Assembly (NCBI GenBank): GCA_020060485.1
Contig: JAGVAB010000136.1
Location: forward strand, 1-40,981
From: Anaerolineales bacterium
GTDB lineage: Bacteria > Chloroflexota > Anaerolineae > Anaerolineales > Anaerolineaceae
Direction of reading: 5' to 3'
Length of the DNA: 40,981 nucleotides
Part shown: in pieces, positions 9,605-18,393 of the stretch
How the letters are laid out: each line of letters opens with the position of its first letter
Position numbering within the stretch: position 1 is the stretch's first letter
Notes under the pieces: generated by a model
What the model was told of the DNA's origin: nothing
Databases searched by the model: none
What the model saw: only the letters and a program-made list of their open reading frames with translations
Translations under genes and position numbers: made by a program

Positions 9605-10372
9605 TTATTCGGCAGTGTAACCGCCATCCACCGGGATTGCCGCCCCGGTAATGTAGGACGACTCATCCGATGCCAGAAAAAGCGCCGCTTGGGCAATTTC
9701 AATCGGATCTGCCATGGAACCGCGTGGAATGACGCGATCAAAACGTGCCCGGGCTGCAACCGGATCAGGGTCGGCTGCAATGACCTGCTCTGTCATTTCG
9801 GTAGCAGTAACCCCCGGGCAAAGAGCATTCACCCGAATGCCATATTTGGCGTAGTCCAGAGCCATATTGCGGGTCAATTGCAACACAGCTCCTTTTGAGG
9901 CGGTATAGACTGCCAGGTTCCGTAGTCCAACCAGAGAAGCGGCCGACCCGGTATTGATGATTGACCCACCCCCGCCATCCTTCATCGCCGGAATCGCATA
10001 TTTGCAGCATAAATAAACACTCTTGACATTGATCGCCATTACCCTGTCCCAATCGGCCTCGGCAGTATCAACCACCTGGGCGAAATGATTCAAGGCAGCA
10101 TTATTGTAAAGAACGTCCAGCCGGCCATAACCTTTCAAGGTAACCTGGATCAAATCCTCCACCTGATTGGCAATGATCAAATCCGTCTGATGAAAAAGGG
10201 CTTGCCCCCCAACCGCCGTGATCTCTGCCACGGTCAGATTCCCACCGACTTCATCGATGTCAGCCACCACGATTTTTGCCCCTTCGCTGGCAAATAAACC
10301 GGCGGCTACTTTGCCTATCCCGCGGGCTGCGCCGGTAATGATTGCCACTTTATTCAATAACCTTCCGCCCAT
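9605..10372 (-). CDS. SDR-family NAD(P)-dependent oxidoreductase
   Basis: This canonical 255-residue short-chain dehydrogenase has TGAARGIG at residues 13-20, Asp38 in VVADID suggesting NAD(H) preference, NNAA near 90, Ser143, and Tyr156-x3-Lys160 in YTASKGA. The C-terminus is the common PVDGGYTAE. GGGAG lies 8 nt before the ATG. It resembles 3-oxoacyl-ACP reductase and glucose dehydrogenase-like SDRs in motif style, but its place among transporter and hydrolase genes argues for a catabolic role. It is the second of three SDR genes in this operon; they are not near-identical copies of one another. Confidence 0.92.
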   Translation of the reverse strand: MGGRLLNKVAIITGAARGIGKVAAGLFASEGAKIVVADIDEVGGNLTVAEITAVGGQALFHQTDLIIANQVEDLIQVTLKGYGRLDVLYNNAALNHFAQVVDTAEADWDRVMAINVKSVYLCCKYAIPAMKDGGGGSIINTGSAASLVGLRNLAVYTASKGAVLQLTRNMALDYAKYGIRVNALCPGVTATEMTEQVIAADPDPVAARARFDRVIPRGSMADPIEIAQAALFLASDESSYITGAAIPVDGGYTAE

Positions 10373-10418
10373 CTCATGCTCCCACTGATGCCGCCTGCTG
10401 AAGCAGACATTATACAGA

Positions 10419-11126
10419 TCAAAACAAATCCAGCGTTTTACCGCACATGGCGTGACTGGCCGGAGTGGCCAGGTAGATCACCGCCTCGGCTACCTGCTCT
10501 GGTGTGCTCCACTGCGAACGGTCTGCATCCGGGTACATCCCGATCATCTTCTCTGTGGCAATTGGCCCGGGACAAACCGCATTCACCTGAATGCCAAAAG
10601 GCCTTTCCGACTCTGCCAGGGCACGCGTCAGGCCCACCACCCCATGTTTGACCGCACAATAAGCGGCAAACTCGCCTTCACCTCTGCGCCCAGACTTTGA
10701 TGCGATGTTGACGATCACACCGCCTGTCTGCCGGCGCATAACCGGGATCACCGCCCGACAACAATTAAAGGTGGTGGTCAAATTGGCTTGCACCAGGAAT
10801 TGCCAATCCTCATCACTGGTTTCCACCAACTCCCTTTTCAAACCTTGGCCTACATTATTGACCAGAAGATCAATGCGCCCGTAACGCTCCACAACCTGTT
10901 CCACCAGGGCAGATACCTGATCTGCCTGAGTCACATCCGCTGCGACGAGCCAGGCTTTCTCAGCATGGGCCATGTCGGCCAGAGCCTCGCCTAACCGCTC
11001 TGGATTGCGCGAGACCATGACCACCGTGGCTCCTTCTGCAAGCAGCCTGCCAGCAATGGCTTTGCCAGTACCCTGGCTGGCTCCTGTAACCAAACAAATG
11101 CAGTGCTTCAATTCTCTTGTTTCCAA
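10419..11126 (-). CDS. SDR-family oxidoreductase with TGASQGTG nucleotide motif
   Basis: This is a short-chain dehydrogenase with a nucleotide site TGASQGTGK (the usual GIG is GTG here), NNVGQG, a SKSGRRG segment supplying the Ser, and Tyr-x3-Lys in YCAVKHG. No ATG is available. The frame allows TTG at 11171 (overlapping the upstream permease stop as TTGA), at 11126 (AGGG 6 nt before) and at 11111. The TTG at 11126 gives a normal SDR N-terminus (about 235 residues) and is preferred, but only weakly. The C-terminus ends KTLDLF without the frequent DGG motif. The gene sits directly after the BMP-type transporter permease, as though its substrate is the imported compound or an early product. Confidence 0.85.
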   Translation of the reverse strand: METRELKHCICLVTGASQGTGKAIAGRLLAEGATVVMVSRNPERLGEALADMAHAEKAWLVAADVTQADQVSALVEQVVERYGRIDLLVNNVGQGLKRELVETSDEDWQFLVQANLTTTFNCCRAVIPVMRRQTGGVIVNIASKSGRRGEGEFAAYCAVKHGVVGLTRALAESERPFGIQVNAVCPGPIATEKMIGMYPDADRSQWSTPEQVAEAVIYLATPASHAMCGKTLDLF

Positions 11127-11167
11127 CGCATCCCTGCCTGGATCATGTTTTTGACTGAATATCCCTA

Positions 11168-12127
11168 TCAAATACCAACGTCCATGACTGCACCCATTTG
11201 CTTGCGCCGGGCAAGCGTGGATTTACGAGATTGGCGGGAAATGGCTGAAGCCACCAGAACAATCAGGGTGGAAGCATAAGGCAGCATCAAAACAATCTGG
11301 GATGGCAGACCAAATTGCTGCAAGCGCAGCGCCAGCGCATCTGCAAAACCAAAGATAAGGCATGCAACCAGACTGCGCAGCGGCCGCATCTCGCCAAAAT
11401 TGATCGCCGCCAAAGCCACCCAGCCGCGCCCTGCCGTAATGCCCTCAGAAAACATGTTCAAATAGGACAGCGACAGGAAGGTGCCACCCATGGCACATAG
11501 CAAACCACAAATGAGCAGACCCAGATATTTAATCTTCTTGGGATTAATGCCCACTGCTTCGGCAGCGGCTACCTTCTCACCCACCGCCCGCAAATGAAAA
11601 CCGAGAGGCGTGCGGTACAGGAACAGATACACCAGAAAAACAAACAGAAAGGAAATATACACCAGTGGGAAATGTCCGCTTAACAGTTCCCTGGCCACCG
11701 GAATATCCTTCAAAACAGGAACGCTGACAGAAGTGAATCCCTTGATCAATGGTGATTGGTAAAAACCAGTGGAATCGAGGACGGCTACCAGCAGGAAGTT
11801 GGTCAGGCCACCGGCGAAAATGTTCAAAGCCAGGCCGACAATGATCTCATTGGCTTTCATTTCCAGGTGCACAATGGCAAACACCAGACTCGCTACCAGA
11901 CAGGCAACCACTGCATACAAAAGCCCGCCCCATGGACTGCCCGTGCGGACACTGCCGACAACGGCAAAAAAGGCAGCAATGTCCAGCAAACCTTCCAAAC
12001 CCACATGAAAGATACCGGTGTGGGAGGAAAAAATCCCTCCCAGGGTGGCAAACAAGATCGGCGTCGTCATGCGCAATGTGGCCGCGAACAACGAGAGTGT
12101 GATTATCCTGCTGATGTCGAAGCCCAT
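11168..12127 (-). CDS. BMP-type ABC transporter, second permease (BPD_transp_2 / NupQ-like)
   Basis: This 319-residue integral membrane protein has about eight to ten hydrophobic segments. The motif HVGLEGLLDIAAFFA near residue 40 corresponds to the NxGLEG motif of permeases that work with PnrA/BMP-type binding proteins (nucleoside and related importers). The C-terminal tail is basic (RQSRKSTLARRK). It overlaps the first permease by 25 bases, a sign of tight co-translation. Together with the ATPase, first permease and lipoprotein it forms a complete importer of the BmpA/NupOPQ class, for which purine nucleosides, riboflavin or related compounds are known substrates. Confidence 0.93.
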   Translation of the reverse strand: MGFDISRIITLSLFAATLRMTTPILFATLGGIFSSHTGIFHVGLEGLLDIAAFFAVVGSVRTGSPWGGLLYAVVACLVASLVFAIVHLEMKANEIIVGLALNIFAGGLTNFLLVAVLDSTGFYQSPLIKGFTSVSVPVLKDIPVARELLSGHFPLVYISFLFVFLVYLFLYRTPLGFHLRAVGEKVAAAEAVGINPKKIKYLGLLICGLLCAMGGTFLSLSYLNMFSEGITAGRGWVALAAINFGEMRPLRSLVACLIFGFADALALRLQQFGLPSQIVLMLPYASTLIVLVASAISRQSRKSTLARRKQMGAVMDVGI

Positions 12128-13203
12128 TTTGAAAATCTCCTTCGAATCATGGAATAGAAAATTTTGACGGTAACGAAGAACATGATCGTGCCTTTGACCA
12201 TCACCACCACAGTTTGCGGAACCCCGGTGATGGATTGCATCGTCAAAGCTCCATTTGCCAGGGCAGCGTAAAACAGGGAGGCAGGCAGCACGCCGAGTGG
12301 ATGGTTTTGCGCCAGGAGCGAGATCATCATCCCGTCCCAGCCATACCCAACCGAAAAGCCGCCCATAAACCGGCCAAAGAATCCCATAATGACGATTGAA
12401 CCACCCAGTCCAACCAGCATACCGCTGATCATCATCGCCAGAAACGCACTGCGATTGACCGGCAGACCTGTGGCAAATGCAAACCCGGGATTATAGCCTA
12501 CCATGCGCAGCTCATAACCCTGCTTGGTGCGAAACATAAACCAGTAAACCAGAAAAGCCGCAGCAAGCGCCATGGGGAAACCAATATTTAACGTATGACC
12601 GCGCATTAACTTGGGCAGTCTGGCAGTCGCCTCCAGCACTGGCGAACCGGGCATGGGTGCAGTTGGGTCTTTGAAAGGAAAAGCGATCAGGTAAGAGGTT
12701 AGCAAGATGCCGATATAATTGAGCATCAGCGCAGGCACCATGACTGGCACTTTCCATTTCAACTTGAAAAGAATGGGGGGCAAGGACCACAATCCTCCCG
12801 CCAGCGCCCCCGCCAGAAAACACAAAGGAATGTGCACATTTGAGGGCAAACCCTTCAAAGTAAAACCAACCAGAGCCGCTGCAAAAGCACCGATATACAA
12901 TTGCCCTTCCAGGCCAAGGTTGAAAATACTGGTACGGAATGCCACCGCGGCTGCCAATCCGCTGAAAATAAGCACCGTGGAACGATCCAGGGTATCGGTG
13001 AATTTGTACCAGTTGCCAAATGCGCCTTTCCATAAAGCCTGATACGCTGCAACAGGGTTCTTTCCAGTCAGGTAGATCACCAGAGCGCCTACCAAAAGCG
13101 AAATCACCAAAATGATCGCATAATTTGCAAACTGGGTGAAAACCTCCACCAGAATTGACCTTAAGCGATCCTTGAAGGAAGGTCTTGCTGCATTGTTGCT
13201 CAT
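12103..13203 (-). CDS. BMP-type ABC transporter, first permease (NupP-like)
   Basis: This 366-residue permease has a basic N-terminus and a long hydrophobic first segment, followed by YLTGKNPVAAYQALWKGAFG, typical of the larger permease of BMP-type importers. The motif FNLGLEGQLYIGAFAA near residue 95 is the family signature. Of two ATGs, 13203 gives an ATGA overlap with the ATPase stop and a normal RBS distance from AAGGAG (10 nt); 13212 would have only 1 nt. About nine membrane spans are expected. With the second permease it forms the heterodimeric channel. Confidence 0.93.
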   Translation of the reverse strand: MSNNAARPSFKDRLRSILVEVFTQFANYAIILVISLLVGALVIYLTGKNPVAAYQALWKGAFGNWYKFTDTLDRSTVLIFSGLAAAVAFRTSIFNLGLEGQLYIGAFAAALVGFTLKGLPSNVHIPLCFLAGALAGGLWSLPPILFKLKWKVPVMVPALMLNYIGILLTSYLIAFPFKDPTAPMPGSPVLEATARLPKLMRGHTLNIGFPMALAAAFLVYWFMFRTKQGYELRMVGYNPGFAFATGLPVNRSAFLAMMISGMLVGLGGSIVIMGFFGRFMGGFSVGYGWDGMMISLLAQNHPLGVLPASLFYAALANGALTMQSITGVPQTVVVMVKGTIMFFVTVKIFYSMIRRRFSKWASTSAG

Positions 13204-14726
13204 ACCGGACATTCTCCTTCGCCTCCGGCCATCAAATGGCCAACTTGTACACGAATGCCTTCATTCACCGGCCCGGCATCCAGGTGTTTCCCCTCATAGA
13301 GCACCACCACCCGATCACTCAGCGCCAGGACCTCATCCAGGTCCGCCGAAACCAGCAAAACACCTGCACCGCGGTTTGCATATTCCAGCAGGGTCTTTCG
13401 TATGGCTTCCGTACCGGCGATATCAATGCCTCGCGTGGGTTGAGAAGCCACCACTACCATTGCCTTTTCTGATCCCAATTCACGGCCCACGATCAATCGC
13501 TGAATATTGCCGCCCGACAAATTGCCTGTCTGTGTCTTAATTCCGGGGGTAGCAATTTGATATCGATTCACCAGATCATAAGCATTGTCACTAATCACAC
13601 GGGTGTTTAGATTCATATGTCCTGAATAGGGACGCTGATAATACGCACCTGCAATCAGGTTTTCCCAAACATAGGCTTCTGTTGCCACGCCTGCCCGATT
13701 TCTGTCTGATGGAATATAAGCCACACCGGATTCTCGGATCTGGCGATTGGTGCTGTTCGCAATATTCACCCCATTGACCAGGATTTTGCCGCTAACAACC
13801 GGGCGCAATCCCATGATGGCTTCGATCAACTCCTCCTGCCCATTTCCATCCACGCCAGCGATGCCTAGCACCTCGCCGCTGTGCAGTTGTATATCAACAT
13901 CGCGAACTGCCAGAACATCCCGCGAATCAAGCACATTCACTTGTTTGATTTCTAGGATCACATCCCCGACTTGAACATCATCATTACGCATACGACCTTC
14001 AATGGTTTCGCGGCCGACCATCATCTCTGCCAGCTTGCAGCTGTCAGTTTCTGATGTTTTAACCGACCCAACAACTTTGCCCTGCCGCATGACAGTGGTT
14101 GTATCAGATATAGCCAGCACTTCCCGCAATTTATGGCTGATGAACAGGATCGTCTTGCCATTCTTTGCCAAGCCATGCAGCATCACAAATAATTCTTCGG
14201 TTTCCATGTCGGTTAAAACCGCGGTGGGTTCATCCAGAATCAAAATGTCTGCCCCGCGATACAAAGCTTTGAGAATTTCGGCCCGCTGCTGTTCACCCAC
14301 AGAAGCATCTGCGGCAACTTTATTGACATCTACAGCCAAACCATATTTTTCAGAAATCTCCTGTACCGATTTGACAAGCTTCATCTCATCGATCAGCAAG
14401 CCTTTTTGCGGTTCAATCCCCAGGACGATATTTTGTCCCAGAGTATAGGATGGCACCAGTTTAAAATGCTGATGCACCATACCAATTCCTAATTCAATCG
14501 CCATGCGCGCATTCGAAATATTTACTTCCTGGCCTTTGACAAATATCTGACCCGAGTCCGGATGGTAAAGGCCATATAGCATATTCATTAATGTGGTTTT
14601 TCCCGCACCGTTCTCTCCCACGATGGCGCGGATCTCGCCCTGTTCCACAGAAAAACTAACCCTGTCGTTCGCCAGCACGCCGGGAAAACGCTTGGTGATT
14701 TCGTTTACTGCAATCGCCTCTGCCAT
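13200..14726 (-). CDS. BMP-type ABC transporter ATPase, two nucleotide-binding domains
   Basis: This 508-residue tandem ATPase belongs to the sugar/nucleoside importer type. The first half has Walker A GENGAGKTT at about 38-46, a degenerate signature VGEQQRAEILKAL and Walker B ILILDEPTAVL. The second half has a degenerate Walker A (GVDGNGQEEL, no Lys), an intact LSGGNIQR signature and a changed Walker B (VVASQPTRGID). This asymmetry is normal for the family. The gene starts 200 nt after the lipoprotein gene, separated by two strong hairpins, so the ATPase and permeases are probably made in smaller amounts than the binding protein. Confidence 0.94.
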   Translation of the reverse strand: MAEAIAVNEITKRFPGVLANDRVSFSVEQGEIRAIVGENGAGKTTLMNMLYGLYHPDSGQIFVKGQEVNISNARMAIELGIGMVHQHFKLVPSYTLGQNIVLGIEPQKGLLIDEMKLVKSVQEISEKYGLAVDVNKVAADASVGEQQRAEILKALYRGADILILDEPTAVLTDMETEELFVMLHGLAKNGKTILFISHKLREVLAISDTTTVMRQGKVVGSVKTSETDSCKLAEMMVGRETIEGRMRNDDVQVGDVILEIKQVNVLDSRDVLAVRDVDIQLHSGEVLGIAGVDGNGQEELIEAIMGLRPVVSGKILVNGVNIANSTNRQIRESGVAYIPSDRNRAGVATEAYVWENLIAGAYYQRPYSGHMNLNTRVISDNAYDLVNRYQIATPGIKTQTGNLSGGNIQRLIVGRELGSEKAMVVVASQPTRGIDIAGTEAIRKTLLEYANRGAGVLLVSADLDEVLALSDRVVVLYEGKHLDAGPVNEGIRVQVGHLMAGGEGECPV

Positions 14727-14816
14727 TTCTTAGCACCGTCCTGTCGCATCTTCTGGATTACAATCGTCCTTACAAGCCGCTTACTCTTTTGATCTTGTCA
14801 AGACCTTCAGGGTTCA

Positions 14817-14848
14817 GGGCTGTTCCCGGCCTGCACCAGGAACAGCCC
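14817..14848 (-). other. Hairpin 2 between binding-protein and ATPase genes
   Basis: A perfect 10-bp stem GGGCTGTTCC/GGAACAGCCC with a 12-nt loop lies about 80-110 nt past the lipoprotein stop codon. No U-run follows, so mRNA protection against 3' decay is more likely than full termination. Confidence 0.6.
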
Positions 14849-14881
14849 GCTGGCTTGTACAATCTGCGTGTTGTGACCATG

Positions 14882-14911
14882 GGGGCTGGCCTTGAGGAGA
14901 GCGCCAGCCCC
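14882..14911 (-). other. Hairpin 1 right after the binding-protein gene
   Basis: A perfect 9-bp stem GGGGCTGGC/GCCAGCCCC with a 12-nt loop begins 15 nt past the stop codon. Together with the second hairpin it should give more binding protein than ATPase and permease, as is common in ABC import operons. Confidence 0.6.
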
Positions 14912-14926
14912 TGGTCATCAACACCA

Positions 14927-16048
14927 TTAATTCATCGGCCGCTCGACCTTGATCTCGCCGCTCTTGATCTTGGCCTTGATATCGGTCAGTACAGCGCGCA
15001 CATCATCAGGAATCTTGTCGCCCATGACGGACATGTCCGTGATATCCATCACGCCATCAGCCACACCGTAGGGGATTTCTCCAGCCTGGAATTCGCCCTT
15101 CAGGAAGCGGTCAATAACATCATAGACGGCCATATCCGTGTGCTTCAACACCGAGGTCAGGACATTCCCGGGAACCTGGGAATCCCAATCCACATCACTG
15201 CCGATGCCATAAACACCCTTTTCCTTCACAGCTTCGAAGACACCGGCATCACCAAACGAGCCAGCCACAGAGTAGACAATGTCAACGCCCTGGTTTTCGA
15301 TCATCGCCAGTGCCAATTCTTTGGCTTTGGCAGGGTCTCGGAAGGAACCCACATAAGCCACTTCGATCTTGACATCAGGATCGATGTAGGCCGCACCCTG
15401 CTGCAAACCGCCGAGGAAACGGTGAATGACCGGGATGTCCATACCGCCGATGAAACCAATTACCTTGGCTTCGTTCATGCCTTCGAGATCAGTTTTGGTG
15501 GTCATCATAGCTGCCAGAGCACCAGCCAGGAAGGTGCCTTCCTGTTCCTGAGAGATCAACCCAACCACATTGTCGCCGCCAGTGTATGAGTCAACCAGAG
15601 CAAACTTGGTGTCCGGGAAATCAGGAGCAACATTTGCCACGGCATCCTGCATGGTGGAACCAACACCAACGATCAATGCTGCGCCATCCTGGGCGGCCGT
15701 GCGCACATTGCGCTCCCATTCTTCGGGCACTTCGCTTTCCAGGATATTCTCAGCAAATCCAAAATCTGCCACTGCTTCTTTGTAGCCCTGACCAGCAAGG
15801 AACATGAATCCTTCTGTGCCCACCCGTCCAGCGGGGACCAGAACGATCATTGGCAATTCAACAGGCTCAGCAGGAGCTTCTTCTACCGGGGCAGCGGGTT
15901 CTTCTGCCGCAGGCGCGGGTTCTGCCGGCGCAGCAGGTTCTACCGGGGCAACGGGTTCTGCCGGAGCGGCAGGGGCGGCAGGTGCACAGGCACTCATACC
16001 CAGCACCAATACGATCAAAACCGTGAACAACACGTGAAACCGTTTCAT
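14927..16048 (-). CDS. BMP/PnrA-family substrate-binding lipoprotein
   Basis: This 373-residue exported lipoprotein has a basic start (MKRF), a hydrophobic core and a lipobox ending MSAC, with the lipidated Cys near residue 20. An Ala/Pro/Glu-rich linker of about 45 residues follows, with repeats such as PAAPAEPVAPVEP. The mature domain has VPAGRVGTEGF, the family's DGxFND-like start region, then VSTMQD-like and GxMDIPVIHRFLGG segments typical of BMP proteins. It captures the ligand for the ABC importer downstream. AGGAGG lies 7 nt before the ATG at 16048. The family binds nucleosides and other ligands; the altered N-terminal binding loop makes a plain nucleoside less certain. Confidence 0.93.
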   Translation of the reverse strand: MKRFHVLFTVLIVLVLGMSACAPAAPAAPAEPVAPVEPAAPAEPAPAAEEPAAPVEEAPAEPVELPMIVLVPAGRVGTEGFMFLAGQGYKEAVADFGFAENILESEVPEEWERNVRTAAQDGAALIVGVGSTMQDAVANVAPDFPDTKFALVDSYTGGDNVVGLISQEQEGTFLAGALAAMMTTKTDLEGMNEAKVIGFIGGMDIPVIHRFLGGLQQGAAYIDPDVKIEVAYVGSFRDPAKAKELALAMIENQGVDIVYSVAGSFGDAGVFEAVKEKGVYGIGSDVDWDSQVPGNVLTSVLKHTDMAVYDVIDRFLKGEFQAGEIPYGVADGVMDITDMSVMGDKIPDDVRAVLTDIKAKIKSGEIKVERPMN

Positions 16049-16099
16049 CTTCAATCCTCCTGTTCGGATTACAACTCAGTCGCACTTGATCCAACCAAT

Positions 16100-16115
16100 T
16101 TGTTGAAAACAACAA
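16100..16115. promoter_or_regulatory. Inverted repeat in the BMP lipoprotein leader
   Basis: TTGTTG-AAAA-CAACAA is a perfect 6-bp inverted repeat 52 bases before the start codon. It could be an operator or a small RNA hairpin. It lies downstream of the leader element shared with the ECF S component. Confidence 0.35.
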
Positions 16116-16128
16116 TCCTCTTCTCTTT

Positions 16129-16154
16129 CGTTTACCCGATCTTTTACCTCCTTT
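16129..16154 (-). promoter_or_regulatory. Leader element upstream of the BMP lipoprotein, shared with the ECF leader
   Basis: On the minus strand it reads AAAGGAGGT, five bases, then ATCGGGTAAACG. It matches the ECF S-component leader at 26360-26384 over about 20 positions with one gap. The AAAGGAGGT is not followed by a start codon at normal distance, so it is not the RBS of an evident gene. Confidence 0.4.
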
Positions 16155-16173
16155 CCGATTTCATTGCCTTCTC

Positions 16174-16206
16174 AAAAAGCTGACTGCCAGGGGGATGCTA
16201 TGGCAG
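16174..16206 (-). terminator. Possible terminator of the SsnA-like gene
   Basis: A 6-bp stem CTGCCA/TGGCAG with an 11-nt loop overlaps the stop codon and is followed five bases later by TTTTT on the minus strand. It is weak, so read-through into the transporter genes is likely. Confidence 0.35.
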
Positions 16207-17550
16207 AGGCCAATCATTTGCTTTCCACAGCCGGACAGCTTCTTCTTTGGATTTCTCTTGCACTTCCTGTTCGTCAAACTTAACAAACTTGCCGTCCTGC
16301 AGGATCACCTCACCATCAATGATGACTGTATTCACATCAGCCCGTTCACAAGTATTGACGATATAGTTCTTGACATTGACCTCAAACACCGGCACTGTGG
16401 AGCGATCATTCAATACCAGGATGTCTGCTTTCTTGCCTGCTTCCAAAGAACCGATCTGATCTTCCATCTGCAACACTTTGGCTGCTTCAATCGTGGCCAT
16501 ACGCAGAACCGTATCATCCCTGAACAACTCCGGGTTTTCATATTTAATACGGTGGATCATTTGGGCTGTGCGCATGACTTCAAAGAAATTGAAGGTTTGT
16601 CCATCGGTTCCCAGACCAATTGTCACACCAGCTTGCAGCAGATGCATCATATCCGGCCAGAAGGAGAAAATAGCATTTGACTCTGCATTGTGGGCTACTT
16701 TCACATCATTGCGTTTGAAGATCTCAGGATCCTGCCACTGGTCAATATAGCTGCAATGGAAGAGGATCAAATTGGGGCTCAAGAAACCGATATCTTCCAG
16801 ATAGCGGGTGGGGCGCTTGCCAAACCGGCGACATGTATCAAAATGGTGGAAACGGTCATCCAGATGGTGCGCCATGTAGCCAACACCCAACTCATCAGCC
16901 GTCTTGCGCACTTCCTGCAACAATTCGGTCGGGCACGTATACGTGGTATGCACGCCAATCCGGGCTGAAACACGGTCATAGGAGCGCGCCTGACACTTCT
17001 TGACGAAGTTGACATTTTCCTGCAAACCCATGGCGGCATTTTCTTCACTGATCCGCCCGGTAGTTTCAAATGAAAGCACCGCCCGAATACCGGTTTCGAT
17101 GCAAGCCTTGTCCACAGCATCCAGTGCACCAGGCAAAGCATACGAACCCTCTGCCGTATCTGTGGTGCAGGTGATGCCGCTGCGAATATGGTCAGCCACA
17201 TTGGCCCGTGTGCCGGCATACATAATGTTCTGATCAACACGGTCTTCCAACAATGGCAGCCAAAAACGGTCCATCCAGGAAACAAAAGAAAAATCGGGGG
17301 ATTCGAACCCTGAATAGGGAATGCTGCGGACAACGGCGCTATACAGATGGTTATGGCAGCTGATCATTCCTGGGATGATGATCTTGCCACTGGCATCAAT
17401 TTCCTTGGCCCCGGGTTTGTCAGATATTGTCGATCCAGGGCCAATTTCCTTGATCACGTTACCTTCTATGTAGATCGTACCATCACGAATAATACGATCC
17501 TCGGCATCCATGGTTACTATCAACGCGTGTTTGATTAATAATTGATCCAT
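16198..17550 (-). CDS. SsnA-like amidohydrolase with Asp in place of the catalytic Glu
   Basis: This 450-residue protein is of the aminohydrolase SsnA/cytosine deaminase branch. Metal-site residues seen: His66 and His68 (CHNHLY), His229, His265 (FHCSYID) and Asp315 (GLGTDG). The usual HxxE reads H229-L-D-D232, with Asp where deaminases have Glu. The start was chosen at ATG 17550 after GAAGGAGGT; the open frame upstream adds only eight residues containing that RBS. It follows the HpcH/HpaI aldolase gene by 32 nt. SsnA of E. coli lies in the anaerobic purine-degradation locus, which fits the present setting, but the reaction here is not known. Confidence 0.88.
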   Translation of the reverse strand: MDQLLIKHALIVTMDAEDRIIRDGTIYIEGNVIKEIGPGSTISDKPGAKEIDASGKIIIPGMISCHNHLYSAVVRSIPYSGFESPDFSFVSWMDRFWLPLLEDRVDQNIMYAGTRANVADHIRSGITCTTDTAEGSYALPGALDAVDKACIETGIRAVLSFETTGRISEENAAMGLQENVNFVKKCQARSYDRVSARIGVHTTYTCPTELLQEVRKTADELGVGYMAHHLDDRFHHFDTCRRFGKRPTRYLEDIGFLSPNLILFHCSYIDQWQDPEIFKRNDVKVAHNAESNAIFSFWPDMMHLLQAGVTIGLGTDGQTFNFFEVMRTAQMIHRIKYENPELFRDDTVLRMATIEAAKVLQMEDQIGSLEAGKKADILVLNDRSTVPVFEVNVKNYIVNTCERADVNTVIIDGEVILQDGKFVKFDEQEVQEKSKEEAVRLWKANDWPLP

Positions 17551-17582
17551 TCTGCTTACCTCCTTCAGTTGCATTTTTCCTG

Positions 17583-18365
17583 TTAAGACCCCTTGACAGC
17601 TTCCTTGATCTTGTTGATGCCTGTTGCCACACCATTGCGCAAGAAAACGATGTCATTTGCATACGCGATGAGCTGCATACCGCGTTTGTTCCACTCGATC
17701 AACCAATCCAGATTACCAATATGAATACCACAAGGAATGTTATGCCGTTTTGCCGAATCCAGAACGGTCTGAATTGCCGGTTCCAATGCCGAAAGATAGT
17801 CTTTGTCACGCACACCCATGCTCAAGGCCAAGTCATTGGGTCCCAGAATGGCTGCATCCACCCCCTCCACAGACAACAAGGCATCAATATCTTCAATGGC
17901 TTTCTCGCGTTCAATTTGCAGGATGATCATATTCTCGCGATTGGCCTGCTCGGTGAACACCCACATGTTTTGTTCTTCAAAATCGTTATGCCCTTTGTCG
18001 GCAGAGCAGCCGCGCACACCTGCTGGGGGGTAATGAGTGTTGCTGACAATATCCTCCACCTGCTGGCGGGTTTCAATGCGCGGGATCATAATGCCACATG
18101 CACCCGCATCGAGGACGCGGGCCATCAGATGATATTCATCATTGGGCACACGCACAAGCGGCGTCACCGAAGTCAGGCGGGTAACCTTGACCATATCTGC
18201 AATCACACCAAGGTCAAATGGGCCGTGTTCCATGTCAAAGAACAAAAAATCGATCCCTGTCTGCGCCATGATCTGACCGATGGACGGGGAGCGCACATCC
18301 TGGATCATTGTTCCGTAAACTGTTTCACCTTTCAAACATCGTTCTCGAATCGGATTGGGTTTCAT
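17583..18365 (-). CDS. HpcH/HpaI-family aldolase
   Basis: This 260-residue TIM-barrel class II aldolase is of the 2-keto-3-deoxy-acid type. Seen: FDMEHGPFD with the catalytic His region, LVRVP with the substrate Arg, GIMIPRIET, the metal-ligand Glu in LQIEREKAIEDID, and GPNDLALSMG with the second metal-ligand Asp. Such enzymes split 4-hydroxy-2-oxo acids into pyruvate (or glyoxylate) and an aldehyde. An aldehyde product would suit the acylating aldehyde dehydrogenase at the left edge (inference). AAGGAG lies about 8 nt before the ATG. It sits between the hydroxyacid dehydrogenase and the SsnA-like gene in the same operon. Confidence 0.93.
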   Translation of the reverse strand: MKPNPIRERCLKGETVYGTMIQDVRSPSIGQIMAQTGIDFLFFDMEHGPFDLGVIADMVKVTRLTSVTPLVRVPNDEYHLMARVLDAGACGIMIPRIETRQQVEDIVSNTHYPPAGVRGCSADKGHNDFEEQNMWVFTEQANRENMIILQIEREKAIEDIDALLSVEGVDAAILGPNDLALSMGVRDKDYLSALEPAIQTVLDSAKRHNIPCGIHIGNLDWLIEWNKRGMQLIAYANDIVFLRNGVATGINKIKEAVKGS

Positions 18366-18393
18366 GGTTTGCTCTCCTTCTTGTATTATGAGA

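Noticed and set aside
15855..15990. Low-complexity GC-rich repeat as a possible DNA repeat element
   Set aside because: It is coding: the Ala/Pro/Glu linker of the lipoprotein, with no copy elsewhere in the window.
16049..16197. Known purine, preQ1, THF or guanidine riboswitch in the transporter leaders
   Set aside because: None of the conserved cores I know for these classes could be placed in either leader.
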